Source of the DNA: Mesonia sp008017825
Lineage (GTDB): Bacteria > Bacteroidota > Bacteroidia > Flavobacteriales > Flavobacteriaceae
Length of the DNA stretch: 64,000 bases
Direction: 5' to 3'
Assembly: GCF_008017825.1 (NCBI RefSeq)
Contig: NZ_VRLS01000043.1
Coordinates: 1 to 64,000 of the forward strand
The notes beneath the pieces were generated by a model, which was not told the origin of the DNA, made no database searches, and was given only the letters and a program-made list of their open reading frames with translations. Both the position numbers and the translations under genes were made by a program. Positions 41,501 through 49,800 of the stretch are shown in pieces (position 1 is the first letter of the stretch; the number at the start of each line of letters is the position of its first letter).

Positions 41501-41965
41501 ATGAATTTAGAAGAATTTAAAAATCAGTTGTCAGCATTAGAAAAGATATATTTTCAGTTGCCTTCTGGTGCGTTAGTCCCTTCGCATTTTCACGTTACGG
41601 AAGTAGCTAAAGTAGAGAAAGAGTTTGTGGATTGCGGAGGAGAATTCCGTAAAGAAGAAAAAATAAGCCTACAACTATGGGAAGCAGATGATTATGACCA
41701 TAGGTTACATCCTGAAAAACTAATCGCTATTTTAAAAACTGCCGAAAGTACTTTAAGCTTAAAGAATGTAGATATAGAAGTAGAATACCAAGGAAATACT
41801 ATTGAAACTTATGATTTAAATTTCAGCAAAGGAGAATTTTTATTGGTATCTAAAAAAACAGATTGTTTAGCAAAAGACCAATGTGGCATACCAGAAAAGA
41901 AACTAAAAGTAGAATTAAGTGGAATGAGCAATAATACATGTACGCCAAATTCTGGTTGCTGTTAA
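41501..41965 (+). CDS. Arsenic-cluster protein with cysteine-rich tail (DUF6428-like)
   Basis: The 154-residue protein has an N-terminal domain with FQLPSGALVPSHFHVTEVAKVEKEFVDCGG (conserved His/His pattern) and SLQLWEADDYDHRLHPEKL. The last 30 residues contain KTDCLAKDQCGIPEKK and NNTCTPNSGCC: five cysteines, ending Cys-Cys. The tail resembles metalloid-binding peptides. I match it to the DUF6428 proteins that accompany ArsR in flavobacterial ars clusters, from memory. A role as arsenic chaperone or sensor is inference. Confidence 0.75.
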   Translation: MNLEEFKNQLSALEKIYFQLPSGALVPSHFHVTEVAKVEKEFVDCGGEFRKEEKISLQLWEADDYDHRLHPEKLIAILKTAESTLSLKNVDIEVEYQGNTIETYDLNFSKGEFLLVSKKTDCLAKDQCGIPEKKLKVELSGMSNNTCTPNSGCC

Positions 41966-41975
41966 TTTATAAGTT

Positions 41976-42599
41976 ATGAAAAATTTACTGTATTCAAATT
42001 TAGTGGATTATATCGATCAATTATCGATTGAAAACTTATCTCAAGAAAGAAAAGAGATCTTAGATACTTTAGCTGAATTTATTCAGGGAAAAATAGATAA
42101 TAATGAAGTTTGCAACCTTAATTTTATCTGTACTCATAATTCCCGTAGAAGCCATCTAGGTCAAGTTTGGGCACAAAGTATGGCTAGTTATTTTAATGTT
42201 TTTCCTTTTTATGCTTATTCTGGAGGAACAGTGGCTACAGCGATGCATAATAATATTGGTTTAGCATTAAAGGAAGTAGGTTTTTCAATCGAAAACTTAG
42301 CTGAAATGGAAAATAGTGTTTACGCTATTTCATTAGGAGAAAATTTACCTAAGGTAATTGGTTTTTCTAAAGTGTACGATCATTCATTTAACCCGAAGAC
42401 TCAGTTTGGTGCCATTATGACTTGTTCTCAAGCAGATGAAGGTTGTCCTTTTATCGCTGGAGCGGAAAAACGAGTAGCATTAACCTATGACGACCCCAAA
42501 GAGTTTGATGGTATACCCAATGCACTTGAAAAATACAAAGAAAGAAGTGAGCAAATAGCTACCGAAATGAAATATGTTTTTACTAAAATTAAAAATTAA
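41976..42599 (+). CDS. Arsenate reductase (low-molecular-weight phosphatase fold)
   Basis: The 207-residue protein has the CX5R P-loop in FICTHNSRRSHLGQVWAQ (about 49-66) and the general-acid region MTCSQADEGCPFIAG. An N-terminal helical extension precedes it, larger than classical ArsC2 (about 130). Redox cysteines may be Cys in MTCSQ and GCPF. Position between arsR and acr3 supports As(V) reduction. A tyrosine phosphatase-like alternative is disfavoured by context. Confidence 0.85.
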   Translation: MKNLLYSNLVDYIDQLSIENLSQERKEILDTLAEFIQGKIDNNEVCNLNFICTHNSRRSHLGQVWAQSMASYFNVFPFYAYSGGTVATAMHNNIGLALKEVGFSIENLAEMENSVYAISLGENLPKVIGFSKVYDHSFNPKTQFGAIMTCSQADEGCPFIAGAEKRVALTYDDPKEFDGIPNALEKYKERSEQIATEMKYVFTKIKN

Positions 42600-42602
42600 G
42601 AA

Positions 42603-43640
42603 ATGAGTAGTAAGAAACGTTTAGGTTTTTTAGACCGTTATTTAACTTTATGGATTTTTGTAGCCATGTTGATAGGTGTAGGCTTAGGATATTTTTTTCC
42701 AAGCTTCCCAGAAATAGTAAATTCTTTTCAAAAAGGGGCTACAAATATTCCCATTGCCATTGGTCTAATCTTAATGATGTATCCGCCATTAGCGAAAGTT
42801 AATTATGCTTTATTACCAAAAGTTTTTAAAGATGTAAAAGTACTCTCGGTATCTTTAGTGCTCAATTGGATTATTGGACCTGTGTTAATGTTTGTATTGG
42901 CTATTATCTTTTTACAAGATCATCCAGAATATATGGTCGGGTTAATTTTAATAGGATTAGCACGATGTATTGCCATGGTTTTGGTGTGGAATGATTTAGC
43001 TGAAGGAAGCAGTGAATATGGAGCAGGTTTAGTTGCTCTAAATAGTATATTTCAAGTTTTTGGATATAGTTTTTATGCGTGGTTATTTATTACAGTATTG
43101 CCTCCTTATTTTGGTTTTGAAGGTGCTATTGTAGATATTTCTATCGCTACTATTGCCGAAAGTGTTGCTATTTATTTAGGAATTCCTTTCTTACTAGGGA
43201 TGTTAAGTAGGTTTTTTCTAGCAAAACTAAAGGGAGAAGCTTGGTATAATAATACTTTCTTACCTGCTATTTCACCACTAACCTTAATAGCTCTTTTATT
43301 CACTATTGTAGTGATGTTTTCACTTAAGGGAGAATATATAGTGAAACTACCAGGAGACGTATTGCTTATTGCTATTCCATTACTTATTTATTTTGCGCTT
43401 ATGTTTTTAATAGGTTTCTTTATAAGTAAAGCGATGGGAGCAACTTACGATAAAAATGCAGCCATTGCATTTACAGCTGCGGGAAATAATTTTGAATTAG
43501 CCATTGCCGTAGCTATAGCAGTTTTCGGTTTAAATTCTGGACAAGCTTTTACAGGAGTAATAGGTCCGCTTGTTGAGGTTCCTGCTCTTATTTTATTAGT
43601 CAGGGTTTCCTTTTGGTTGAAGAAAAAGTATTATAAGTAA
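42603..43640 (+). CDS. ACR3-family arsenite efflux permease
   Basis: The 345-residue integral membrane protein has about ten hydrophobic segments. The ACR3 signature GLARCIAMVLVWNDLAEGSSEY contains the essential Cys of As(III) transport. FTAAGNNFELAIAVAIAVFGL near 295-315 is the second conserved block. It starts 4 nt after the arsenate reductase stop, so they are co-translated. A terminator follows 18 nt after the stop. Together with the reductase it gives arsenate/arsenite resistance. Confidence 0.95.
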   Translation: MSSKKRLGFLDRYLTLWIFVAMLIGVGLGYFFPSFPEIVNSFQKGATNIPIAIGLILMMYPPLAKVNYALLPKVFKDVKVLSVSLVLNWIIGPVLMFVLAIIFLQDHPEYMVGLILIGLARCIAMVLVWNDLAEGSSEYGAGLVALNSIFQVFGYSFYAWLFITVLPPYFGFEGAIVDISIATIAESVAIYLGIPFLLGMLSRFFLAKLKGEAWYNNTFLPAISPLTLIALLFTIVVMFSLKGEYIVKLPGDVLLIAIPLLIYFALMFLIGFFISKAMGATYDKNAAIAFTAAGNNFELAIAVAIAVFGLNSGQAFTGVIGPLVEVPALILLVRVSFWLKKKYYK

Positions 43641-43654
43641 TCAATATTCTATAT

Positions 43655-43695
43655 AAAAAATCCCATAAAATTTAAGTTTTATGGGATTTTTTTTG
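43655..43695 (+). terminator. Terminator of the arsenic cluster
   Basis: A 12-bp stem (43659-43670 with 43677-43688), six-base loop and T run follow acr3. Confidence 0.88.
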
Positions 43696-43756
43696 ATTAA
43701 TTATTTGCTTAACGGCCTATTTGATAAAGTAGTATAGCGGTACCAAAACGGCTTTT

Positions 43757-44182
43757 CTAATTAAGAATCTCTTTGTTTAGATTATGCTCAAAAAAATTAA
43801 ATAATATCTTTTTTAAAGTTCTTACTTGATTAATATGAGTGATTAGTTTTTGTTTAAAATTAAAGTGTTCATTTAGAAAAAAAGTTTCACATTGAACGTC
43901 TTCGCATTCTACAATATCTTCAGACTTATTTTTAAACTCTATTAGCTTTAGTTTAAAATGAGCATTCTTATCAGTAATATGTTTTATTGATTTTAAAATA
44001 TAGGAACCATCTTCTTCATTTGCATTGGCTTTTCTAATTAGATTAGAATCCAAAAGTTTAGAAAAGAATACAAGTTCTTGTTCTACAAACTTTATTTCTT
44101 TCGTCCATTCATTAATATCTTTTTCAAGATTCAGTTTTTGAATATCATCATCATCATGATGTTCTTGTATAGGATTGTCCAT
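43757..44182 (-). CDS. Protein of unknown function, predicted helical
   Basis: The 141-residue protein is charged and helical. The N-terminal IQEHHDDDDIQKLNLEKDINEWTKEIKFVEQELVFFSKLLDS looks like a coiled-coil pair, and the C-terminal HINQVRTLKKILFNFF another. It has no signal or membrane segment. The acidic EHHDDDD stretch may bind metal. It is 6 nt downstream of the GreA/B-like gene and probably co-expressed with it. No family recognised. Confidence 0.72.
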   Translation of the reverse strand: MDNPIQEHHDDDDIQKLNLEKDINEWTKEIKFVEQELVFFSKLLDSNLIRKANANEEDGSYILKSIKHITDKNAHFKLKLIEFKNKSEDIVECEDVQCETFFLNEHFNFKQKLITHINQVRTLKKILFNFFEHNLNKEILN

Positions 44183-44187
44183 GGTAT

Positions 44188-44577
44188 TTATGAGGTCTGG
44201 GTTACATCAATAATTTTAATGGTACTTTCACCAGATGGGAAGTGCCAAGTAATTTCATCATCTTTAGCATATCCAAATAAAGCAAGCCCCATAGGTGCTA
44301 AAAAAGAAATTTTATTGTTTTTAAGATCGCTATGTTCTGGAGTTACTAGTTGGTATGTTTTTTCTAAAAAAGGAGTTTTTATAGTTACATAAGAATTGAA
44401 TCTTATTACATCATTTGGTAATTTATCCTTTTTTACAATTTGAGCTTTTGTAAGCTCTTCCTTTAATTTTGATATAGAGGTTTTATAAGTATCATCTTTT
44501 TGGTATTTTCCCATAGAGATAATTCTTTTGATTAAATCATACTCTTTCTTTTCTATGATTAAAGTGTTGTATTTCAT
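44188..44577 (-). CDS. GreA/GreB-like (Rnk-type) elongation-factor domain protein
   Basis: The 129-residue protein has a short N-terminal helix region and a GreA/GreB C-terminal FKBP-like domain. The visible core is VIRFNSYVTIKTPFLEKTYQLVTPEHSDLKNNKISFLAPMGLALFGYAKDDEITWHFPSG, with the PMGLALFG..DEITW motif diagnostic. The N-terminal coiled-coil that enters the RNA polymerase channel is short, as in Rnk. It may regulate RNA polymerase competitively with GreA. It is co-transcribed with the 141-residue gene. Confidence 0.85.
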   Translation of the reverse strand: MKYNTLIIEKKEYDLIKRIISMGKYQKDDTYKTSISKLKEELTKAQIVKKDKLPNDVIRFNSYVTIKTPFLEKTYQLVTPEHSDLKNNKISFLAPMGLALFGYAKDDEITWHFPSGESTIKIIDVTQTS

Positions 44578-44716
44578 ATCTATAACATTAATTAAAAAAG
44601 TACTTGCAGTGGCCTACTACATTTATTACTAAATGCAGTTGTTTAGTTTAAAATTAAATTTTCCAAAATTTATTATATAATTGACGAGACACCACAAGCA
44701 CTTTTAATCATACTTC

Positions 44717-45997
44717 TTATGGGAAAATTCCGCGTTGAGTATAGGCTAATTCTATACGATGAATGGCAATAATATATGCTGCCGTTCTCCAATCTACTTT
44801 ATTTTCTTCTACTGCTTTTTCTACGCGTTTAAAGTTTTCAGTAAGTTTTTTCTCAATTTTTTGCATCACTTCATCCAATTGCCAAATCTCACCGTGTCTG
44901 TTTTGTAACCACTCAAAGTAGCTGCCAATAACGCCGCCAGAATTACACAAGATATCTGGAATAATTGTAATGCCTCGTTTTAATAAAACTTCTTCACCTT
45001 CTGTTGTAATTGGACCATTTGCTCCTTCTGCAATTAAATTTGCTTTCACGCTAAGAGCATTATCTTGATTGATTTGATTTCCTAATGCAGCAGGAATAAG
45101 CACATCACACTCTAATCCAAAAAAGTCATCTGGCGCAATTTCTTCTGCTTCCGTAAAGCCTGCTATAGAACCTTTTCTTGGTTGTATATGTTCTGTTAAA
45201 GTAATTGGATCTATTCCTTCTTCTTTATATAAAGTTGCGTGGGCGTCTTGTACAGCTATCAACTTAGCGCCTTCATCTACCATAAATTGTGAAGCCCATT
45301 GACCTACATTCCCAAAACCTTGGACAATAAATGTTTTACCTTCTAAAGTTTTTCCCTGAGAAGCTAAATAAAGCTTGATGGTAAGAAAAACTCCAAAGCC
45401 TGTAGCGCGATCTCTTCCTTCCAAACCGCCAGAACCTACAGGTTTACCTGTTACGATATGATTATTATGAGAACGTGATGAAGGAGATTTCGTAGACATG
45501 TAAGTGTCTAAAATCCAAGCCATAGTCTGTGGATTCGTGTTAACATCTGGTGCAGGAATATCTTGGTCTGGGCCAATATTATCTCCTAAAGCATAAGTAA
45601 ACCTTCTAGTGATTCTTTCTAACTCTGCTAAAGAATGTTCTCTAGGATCTAATTGAATTCCTCCCTTTGCACCTCCAAATGGAAGACCTGCCAAAGAAGT
45701 TTTCCATGTCATCCACATTGCTAAAGCTTTAGCATCATCTACGTCTATAGTAGGGTGATAACGCAAACCTCCTTTGTAAGGACCTAATGCATTGTTATGT
45801 TGAACGCGGTACCCTGTAAATATTTTGACTTCACCATTATCCATTTTTACAGGAAAATGAACAATAATTTCGTTGTTGGTTATACCTAATATTTTTTTAA
45901 TATTTTCATTAAGCCCCACAAGGTTAGCAACTTGATTATATTGTTGCATAACATTTTCATACATGGTAGCTGGTTTTTTTTCTTGAAGTGTACTCAT
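44717..45997 (-). CDS. gdhA: Glutamate dehydrogenase
   Basis: The 426-residue Glu/Leu/Phe/Val dehydrogenase has the catalytic lysine region GGLRYHP and LPFGGAKGGIQLDP, Asp in GPDQDIPAPDVNT, and the Rossmann loop FIVQGFGNVGQWAS. The short GFG-x-VG loop is more like NAD-dependent forms, but cofactor cannot be fixed by eye. It makes or consumes ammonia against 2-oxoglutarate. It starts 2 nt after the stop of a 44-residue cysteine protein. Confidence 0.96.
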   Translation of the reverse strand: MSTLQEKKPATMYENVMQQYNQVANLVGLNENIKKILGITNNEIIVHFPVKMDNGEVKIFTGYRVQHNNALGPYKGGLRYHPTIDVDDAKALAMWMTWKTSLAGLPFGGAKGGIQLDPREHSLAELERITRRFTYALGDNIGPDQDIPAPDVNTNPQTMAWILDTYMSTKSPSSRSHNNHIVTGKPVGSGGLEGRDRATGFGVFLTIKLYLASQGKTLEGKTFIVQGFGNVGQWASQFMVDEGAKLIAVQDAHATLYKEEGIDPITLTEHIQPRKGSIAGFTEAEEIAPDDFFGLECDVLIPAALGNQINQDNALSVKANLIAEGANGPITTEGEEVLLKRGITIIPDILCNSGGVIGSYFEWLQNRHGEIWQLDEVMQKIEKKLTENFKRVEKAVEENKVDWRTAAYIIAIHRIELAYTQRGIFP

Positions 45998-45999
45998 AT

Positions 46000-46134
46000 T
46001 TAGTTATGATTTTCGCAATACATTTTTAAATTGTGTTTCCAAATACATGTGATTCTTTCTAAGCAATCTATGCATAAACCCGAATCAATATTAACCTTAT
46101 TAACTACAGGTTTTTCTTTTGTTAAAGTATTCAT
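46000..46134 (-). CDS. 44-residue cysteine-containing protein upstream of gdhA
   Basis: The frame encodes MNTLTKEKPVVNKVNIDSGL then CIDCLERITCIWKHNLKMYC and ENHN: four cysteines spaced C-x2-C-x5-C-x9-C, with two histidines near the end. This is a plausible zinc site or iron-sulfur ligand set. The stop is 2 nt before the gdhA start, so translation is probably coupled. The pattern is compact and non-random, and Cys is otherwise rare in the neighbouring proteins. No family recognised. A role in gdhA control is inference. Confidence 0.65.
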   Translation of the reverse strand: MNTLTKEKPVVNKVNIDSGLCIDCLERITCIWKHNLKMYCENHN

Positions 46135-46430
46135 TAACCAGATTTTAGTGTTCTTTGAAACCCAATAGTCAATAGGTGTACCATTGTTTTTTTATTTGGG
46201 TAGTTAAACAATAAGTGTTTGTATATCAGTTGTTTGTTGATGTTTTTATTTTTAAAGAGATTGTGCCTATTGAGAGATTTTTACTCACAAGATTAATAAT
46301 GTACCAGTTTTTAAATGGAGACTTGTGGTTTTTATAAACTGATTTAACGAAACAAATTCTAAAACTAAAGTTAAATGCTAATGCTGTTCTTTTAACTAAT
46401 TGTAAATTAAATAACTAATTAAAATTTATA
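46135..46430. other. AT-rich divergent intergenic region
   Basis: It separates the gdhA unit from the T9SS type A protein and must contain both promoters. I see no clean -7/-33 pair, inverted repeat or RNA gene. Confidence 0.4.
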
Positions 46431-47240
46431 ATGATGAAAAAAATTACTCTAGCTTTAGTATTATTCAACTTAGGATTACAGGCTCAAACTTTTCCCGATC
46501 CATATTGCGATATAGACGATAGTGGTACCACAGTAGAAGAGATAACCTTAGTGAATTTTGGACAAACAAGTATCCCAAATAGTGATGCATCTTCCATTTT
46601 AATAGATGAAACAGCTACGATTGCAAATGTAGATCTCAGTGAGACTATTTCTGTTGCAGTTGAAGGAAACACATATGGAGATTTTGGCAATGAGATAGTT
46701 CTCTTTATTGATTGGAATCAAAATGAAATTTTAGATGACATAGATGAGGTTTATGAATTAGGTACGCTGACTAATTCTACCGGAAGCGATGGAATTTCTT
46801 TAAATATGAACATTACCGTACCTCCAAATGCTTTAACAGGAGAAACACGAGCGAGACTTACAAAAACCTATGCCGATGAAGATTCACCTGCTATTGTAGA
46901 TCCTTGTGTAATAGAAATGGATGCGTTTGGTCAAGGAGCTTTCCCTGGTTATGGTCAAGCTTTAGATTTTACGATAGATGTAGGAGCGTTGCAAACCAGT
47001 ACTTTTGATAAAAATGCCTTGTCGGTTTATCCTATACCAGCAAAAGAGGTGTTAAATATAGAATACAAAACTGCATTAAATTCCGTTAAGGTTTTCAACA
47101 TTTTGGGACAGGAAGTATTATCTCAAAAAGTAGATGCAAATCAATTACAAGTAAATGTTTCATCCTTAAATAAAGGAGTGTATATGGTTAAGTTATTTAC
47201 GGAAGAAACTCAGCATAGCTTTAAAATAGTCAAGGAATAG
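46431..47240 (+). CDS. GEVED-domain protein with T9SS type A sorting domain
   Basis: The 269-residue protein has a signal peptide ending GLQAQ. A GEVED-type beta domain follows with ISVAVEGNTYGDFGNEIVLFIDWNQNEILDDIDEVYELG, including an acidic D-x-N-x-N-x loop that may bind calcium. The C-terminal 70 residues (SVYPIPAKEVLNIEY, VKVFNILGQEVLSQ, LNKGVYMVKLF, FKIVKE) form the type A T9SS sorting domain. It is therefore exported and either secreted or attached. Ligand unknown. Confidence 0.92.
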   Translation: MMKKITLALVLFNLGLQAQTFPDPYCDIDDSGTTVEEITLVNFGQTSIPNSDASSILIDETATIANVDLSETISVAVEGNTYGDFGNEIVLFIDWNQNEILDDIDEVYELGTLTNSTGSDGISLNMNITVPPNALTGETRARLTKTYADEDSPAIVDPCVIEMDAFGQGAFPGYGQALDFTIDVGALQTSTFDKNALSVYPIPAKEVLNIEYKTALNSVKVFNILGQEVLSQKVDANQLQVNVSSLNKGVYMVKLFTEETQHSFKIVKE

Positions 47241-47265
47241 AATAGTAAAACCACGTATCAAATAG

Positions 47266-47300
47266 CGAGTGCTTTTTTCATGAAAGTACTCGTTTTTTAT
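47266..47300 (+). terminator. Terminator between the T9SS protein and the sigma-54 activator
   Basis: CGAGTGCTTT pairs with AAAGTACTCG (one G-U pair), then six Ts. It lies between two convergent genes. Confidence 0.78.
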
Positions 47301-47304
47301 TTCT

Positions 47305-48642
47305 TTACTCTAACTTACTTCGTAATGTTTTTCGATTGATCTTTAAAATTTCGGCAGCCTTAGTCTTATTATTATCTACCGAAGAAAGTACCTTTTGAAT
47401 ATATTGTTTCTCCATTTGCTCTAACGGAACAAATGTTTCTTTTCCAGTGGTTTCTATTTTATATTTAAAGTGTTTTGGAAGCTGAGGTAAATCTACTTGG
47501 TCTTCATTCATAATTGTTAATTTTTGAATGCAGTTTTCCAATTCTCGTATATTACCGGGCCAAGGGTAACGCTCAAATATTTCATAAATACGATCGCTTA
47601 GCTGTATTTTATCTTTGGCATACTCTTTAGCATATTTAGATAAAAAATATTGAACCAGTAGTGGGATATCCTCTTTGCGTTCGTGTAAGTTAGGCACATG
47701 TATATCTACCACATTTAAGCGATAGTATAAATCTTCTCTAAAAGTACCTTTTTGTACTTGTTGATATAGATCTTCGTTGGTGGCAGCAATAATCCTAATT
47801 TGAATTTTTTGAGGTTTTGTAGCTCCAATTTTAGTGACTTCCTTTTCTTGTAAAACTCTTAATAATTTAACTTGTACCGAAGCAGGAGCAGTACCAATTT
47901 CATCTAAGAAAATAGTACCAGTATTCGCTGCTTGAAAGAAACCTTCTTTATTTTGATTAGCTCCTGTAAAAGCACCTTTTTCATACCCAAACAGTTCAGA
48001 TTCTAATAAATTCTCGGGAATAGCGCCGCAGTTTACAGCAATAAAAGGATTTCCCGCAAACGAACCTTTATAGTGAATAGCGCGAGCAATAAGTTCTTTA
48101 CCTGTTCCGCTTTCTCCTTGAATTAAAATAGTGGCCCGGTTATTTTTTACCCGCTCTATGCTTTCAATCACATTTTGTATGGAAGAAGATTTTCCTATTA
48201 TCCCAGCATACACCATAGGAATATCTTGATCTTTCACAGATTTATCTCCCAATTGAATTGGACTCGCTAATTTGTTTTTTAAAGATTTTTTTACTGAATT
48301 TTTTAATTCATTGCTCGTAAAGGGCTTTACTAAATAATCTGTAGCACCAGATTGGATCGCAGTCACTGCAGAGGTAATCGAAGGAAACCCCGTAATGACT
48401 AACTTTGGAAGAAAAGGATAATGCTCGCCAGCGTATTTTAGCAATTCTATACCATTAACTTCTGGCATTTGTATATCAGTAATCAACAAATCTATAGCAG
48501 ATAATTTGAGAATATCTAGTGCTTCCTTTACAGAAGAAGCTTTGTAAACATGATAATCTAAAGCTTTAAGATTCCGTTGAAGAACCTCTAACATATCATA
48601 ATTATCATCTACAATTAAAATATTTTCTCGTTTTAGTGCCAT
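47305..48642 (-). CDS. NtrC-family sigma-54-dependent response regulator
   Basis: The 445-residue protein has a receiver domain with phosphoacceptor Asp56 (LLITDIQMPEV), a AAA+ domain with Walker A GESGTGKE and the sigma-54 contact loop GAFTGANQNKEG, Walker B-like GTIFLDEIG, and a C-terminal Fis-type helix (NNKTKAAEILKINRKTLRSKLE). It is intact. It overlaps the kinase gene by one base. The pnt operon lies upstream on the same strand. Target promoters unknown. Confidence 0.95.
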   Translation of the reverse strand: MALKRENILIVDDNYDMLEVLQRNLKALDYHVYKASSVKEALDILKLSAIDLLITDIQMPEVNGIELLKYAGEHYPFLPKLVITGFPSITSAVTAIQSGATDYLVKPFTSNELKNSVKKSLKNKLASPIQLGDKSVKDQDIPMVYAGIIGKSSSIQNVIESIERVKNNRATILIQGESGTGKELIARAIHYKGSFAGNPFIAVNCGAIPENLLESELFGYEKGAFTGANQNKEGFFQAANTGTIFLDEIGTAPASVQVKLLRVLQEKEVTKIGATKPQKIQIRIIAATNEDLYQQVQKGTFREDLYYRLNVVDIHVPNLHERKEDIPLLVQYFLSKYAKEYAKDKIQLSDRIYEIFERYPWPGNIRELENCIQKLTIMNEDQVDLPQLPKHFKYKIETTGKETFVPLEQMEKQYIQKVLSSVDNNKTKAAEILKINRKTLRSKLE

Positions 48643-49736
48643 TAATAGTGGTGTTTAGGAATACTTATTTTAAAAACTGTACCCTTGGGCTTATTTTTGC
48701 TAAAGGTAATACTTCCTTTATGACTTTTTATAATTCCGTGTACAACGCTTAGACCTAATCCAGATCCTTCTCCTACAGGTTTTGTAGTAAAAAACGGATC
48801 GAAAACCTTTTTAGCATATTTATCTGGAATACCTTTACCTTGGTCTGCAATCGTTATGTAGATGTTTTTTTCATCCTGCGTTAAGCTACAGGTTATTTTA
48901 CTGTTGGTTGGAGAAGCATAGATGGCATTAATGAGTAAATTGAATAATACTTGTGTAAGTTGAATGCTATCTATTTGTGCTTCAATGTCTTCTTTTGCAA
49001 TTAGTTTTACGCTTACTTCTGCTTTTTTGAAGTTTTGTCCCAGAAGACTTAAAGCTTGTTCTACTACAGGCTTTATATTAATATGTTCTCTGTTTTGTGG
49101 CATTTCACAAGCAAAAAACATAAGTTTCTTCACTACTTCTCGAGAAAAAATAGCAGCATCAATTATTTTTTTGCTGTCTCTTTTAATGGAGGGATCGGTT
49201 GTTTTTTCTTCAATAAATTCAGCAAAGCCTAACATGTTTCCCAAAGGTGTGTTTAACTCGTGCGCAATACCTGCGGTAATCTCTCCCAAAATCGCAAGTC
49301 GATCATTACGTTGGGCACTGCGTTGTAACCACTCTTCTTTCTTTTGTTGTTCAATCTTCTCTAAAAAAATACTTACTTCGTGAGCTACTTTATTTAATAG
49401 TTTTTGTTCTTCTTCTAGAAAATCACTTGTTTGAAACTGCGGAATAGGATAGTGCACCTTAATCTCACCAGCGCGTTTCTTAAATAGCGAAATATCACAA
49501 GATTGATGAACTGTATTTACAGGAATCTCATCGGTTTTTAAGTGATGTTTTAAAGCGTTAATTTCTACATATGCTGCATTGGGGTGACGCCAGGCTTTTT
49601 TTAAAACATGGGTTATCTTCTCCAAAATTATTTGAGGGTCTTGGTGATCTTGCGATTGAAAAAGGGAAGAGATTTCATATAGACAGCTTAGTTCTTTTAC
49701 TCTTTCAATTAAATTTTCATTTGCTCCCATATTCAT
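48642..49736 (-). CDS. Soluble sensor histidine kinase
   Basis: About 364 residues from ATG 49736 (an open frame extends to a TTG at 49760). An N-terminal GAF-like domain (LYEISSLFQSQD, AAYVEINALKHHL) lacks membrane segments, so it senses a cytoplasmic signal. The H-box is LGEITAGIAHELNTPLGNMLGF, with N-box FNLLINAIYAS, and G boxes ADQGKGIPD and GEGSGLGLSVVHG. It is the cognate partner of the downstream NtrC-type regulator by overlap. The gap to pntB is 64 nt, so a shared transcript is possible. Confidence 0.93.
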   Translation of the reverse strand: MNMGANENLIERVKELSCLYEISSLFQSQDHQDPQIILEKITHVLKKAWRHPNAAYVEINALKHHLKTDEIPVNTVHQSCDISLFKKRAGEIKVHYPIPQFQTSDFLEEEQKLLNKVAHEVSIFLEKIEQQKKEEWLQRSAQRNDRLAILGEITAGIAHELNTPLGNMLGFAEFIEEKTTDPSIKRDSKKIIDAAIFSREVVKKLMFFACEMPQNREHINIKPVVEQALSLLGQNFKKAEVSVKLIAKEDIEAQIDSIQLTQVLFNLLINAIYASPTNSKITCSLTQDEKNIYITIADQGKGIPDKYAKKVFDPFFTTKPVGEGSGLGLSVVHGIIKSHKGSITFSKNKPKGTVFKISIPKHHY

Positions 49737-49800
49737 TATTTTATTGCACCGGCGATTCAATATAATATAATTTTATTAACGCTATTTTAAAATTTCAGAT

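Noticed and set aside
46135..46200. A TGGTAC-N5-TTGA sigma-54-like element upstream of gdhA
   Set aside because: The invariant GC of the -12 element is absent (GA), so it is more likely chance.
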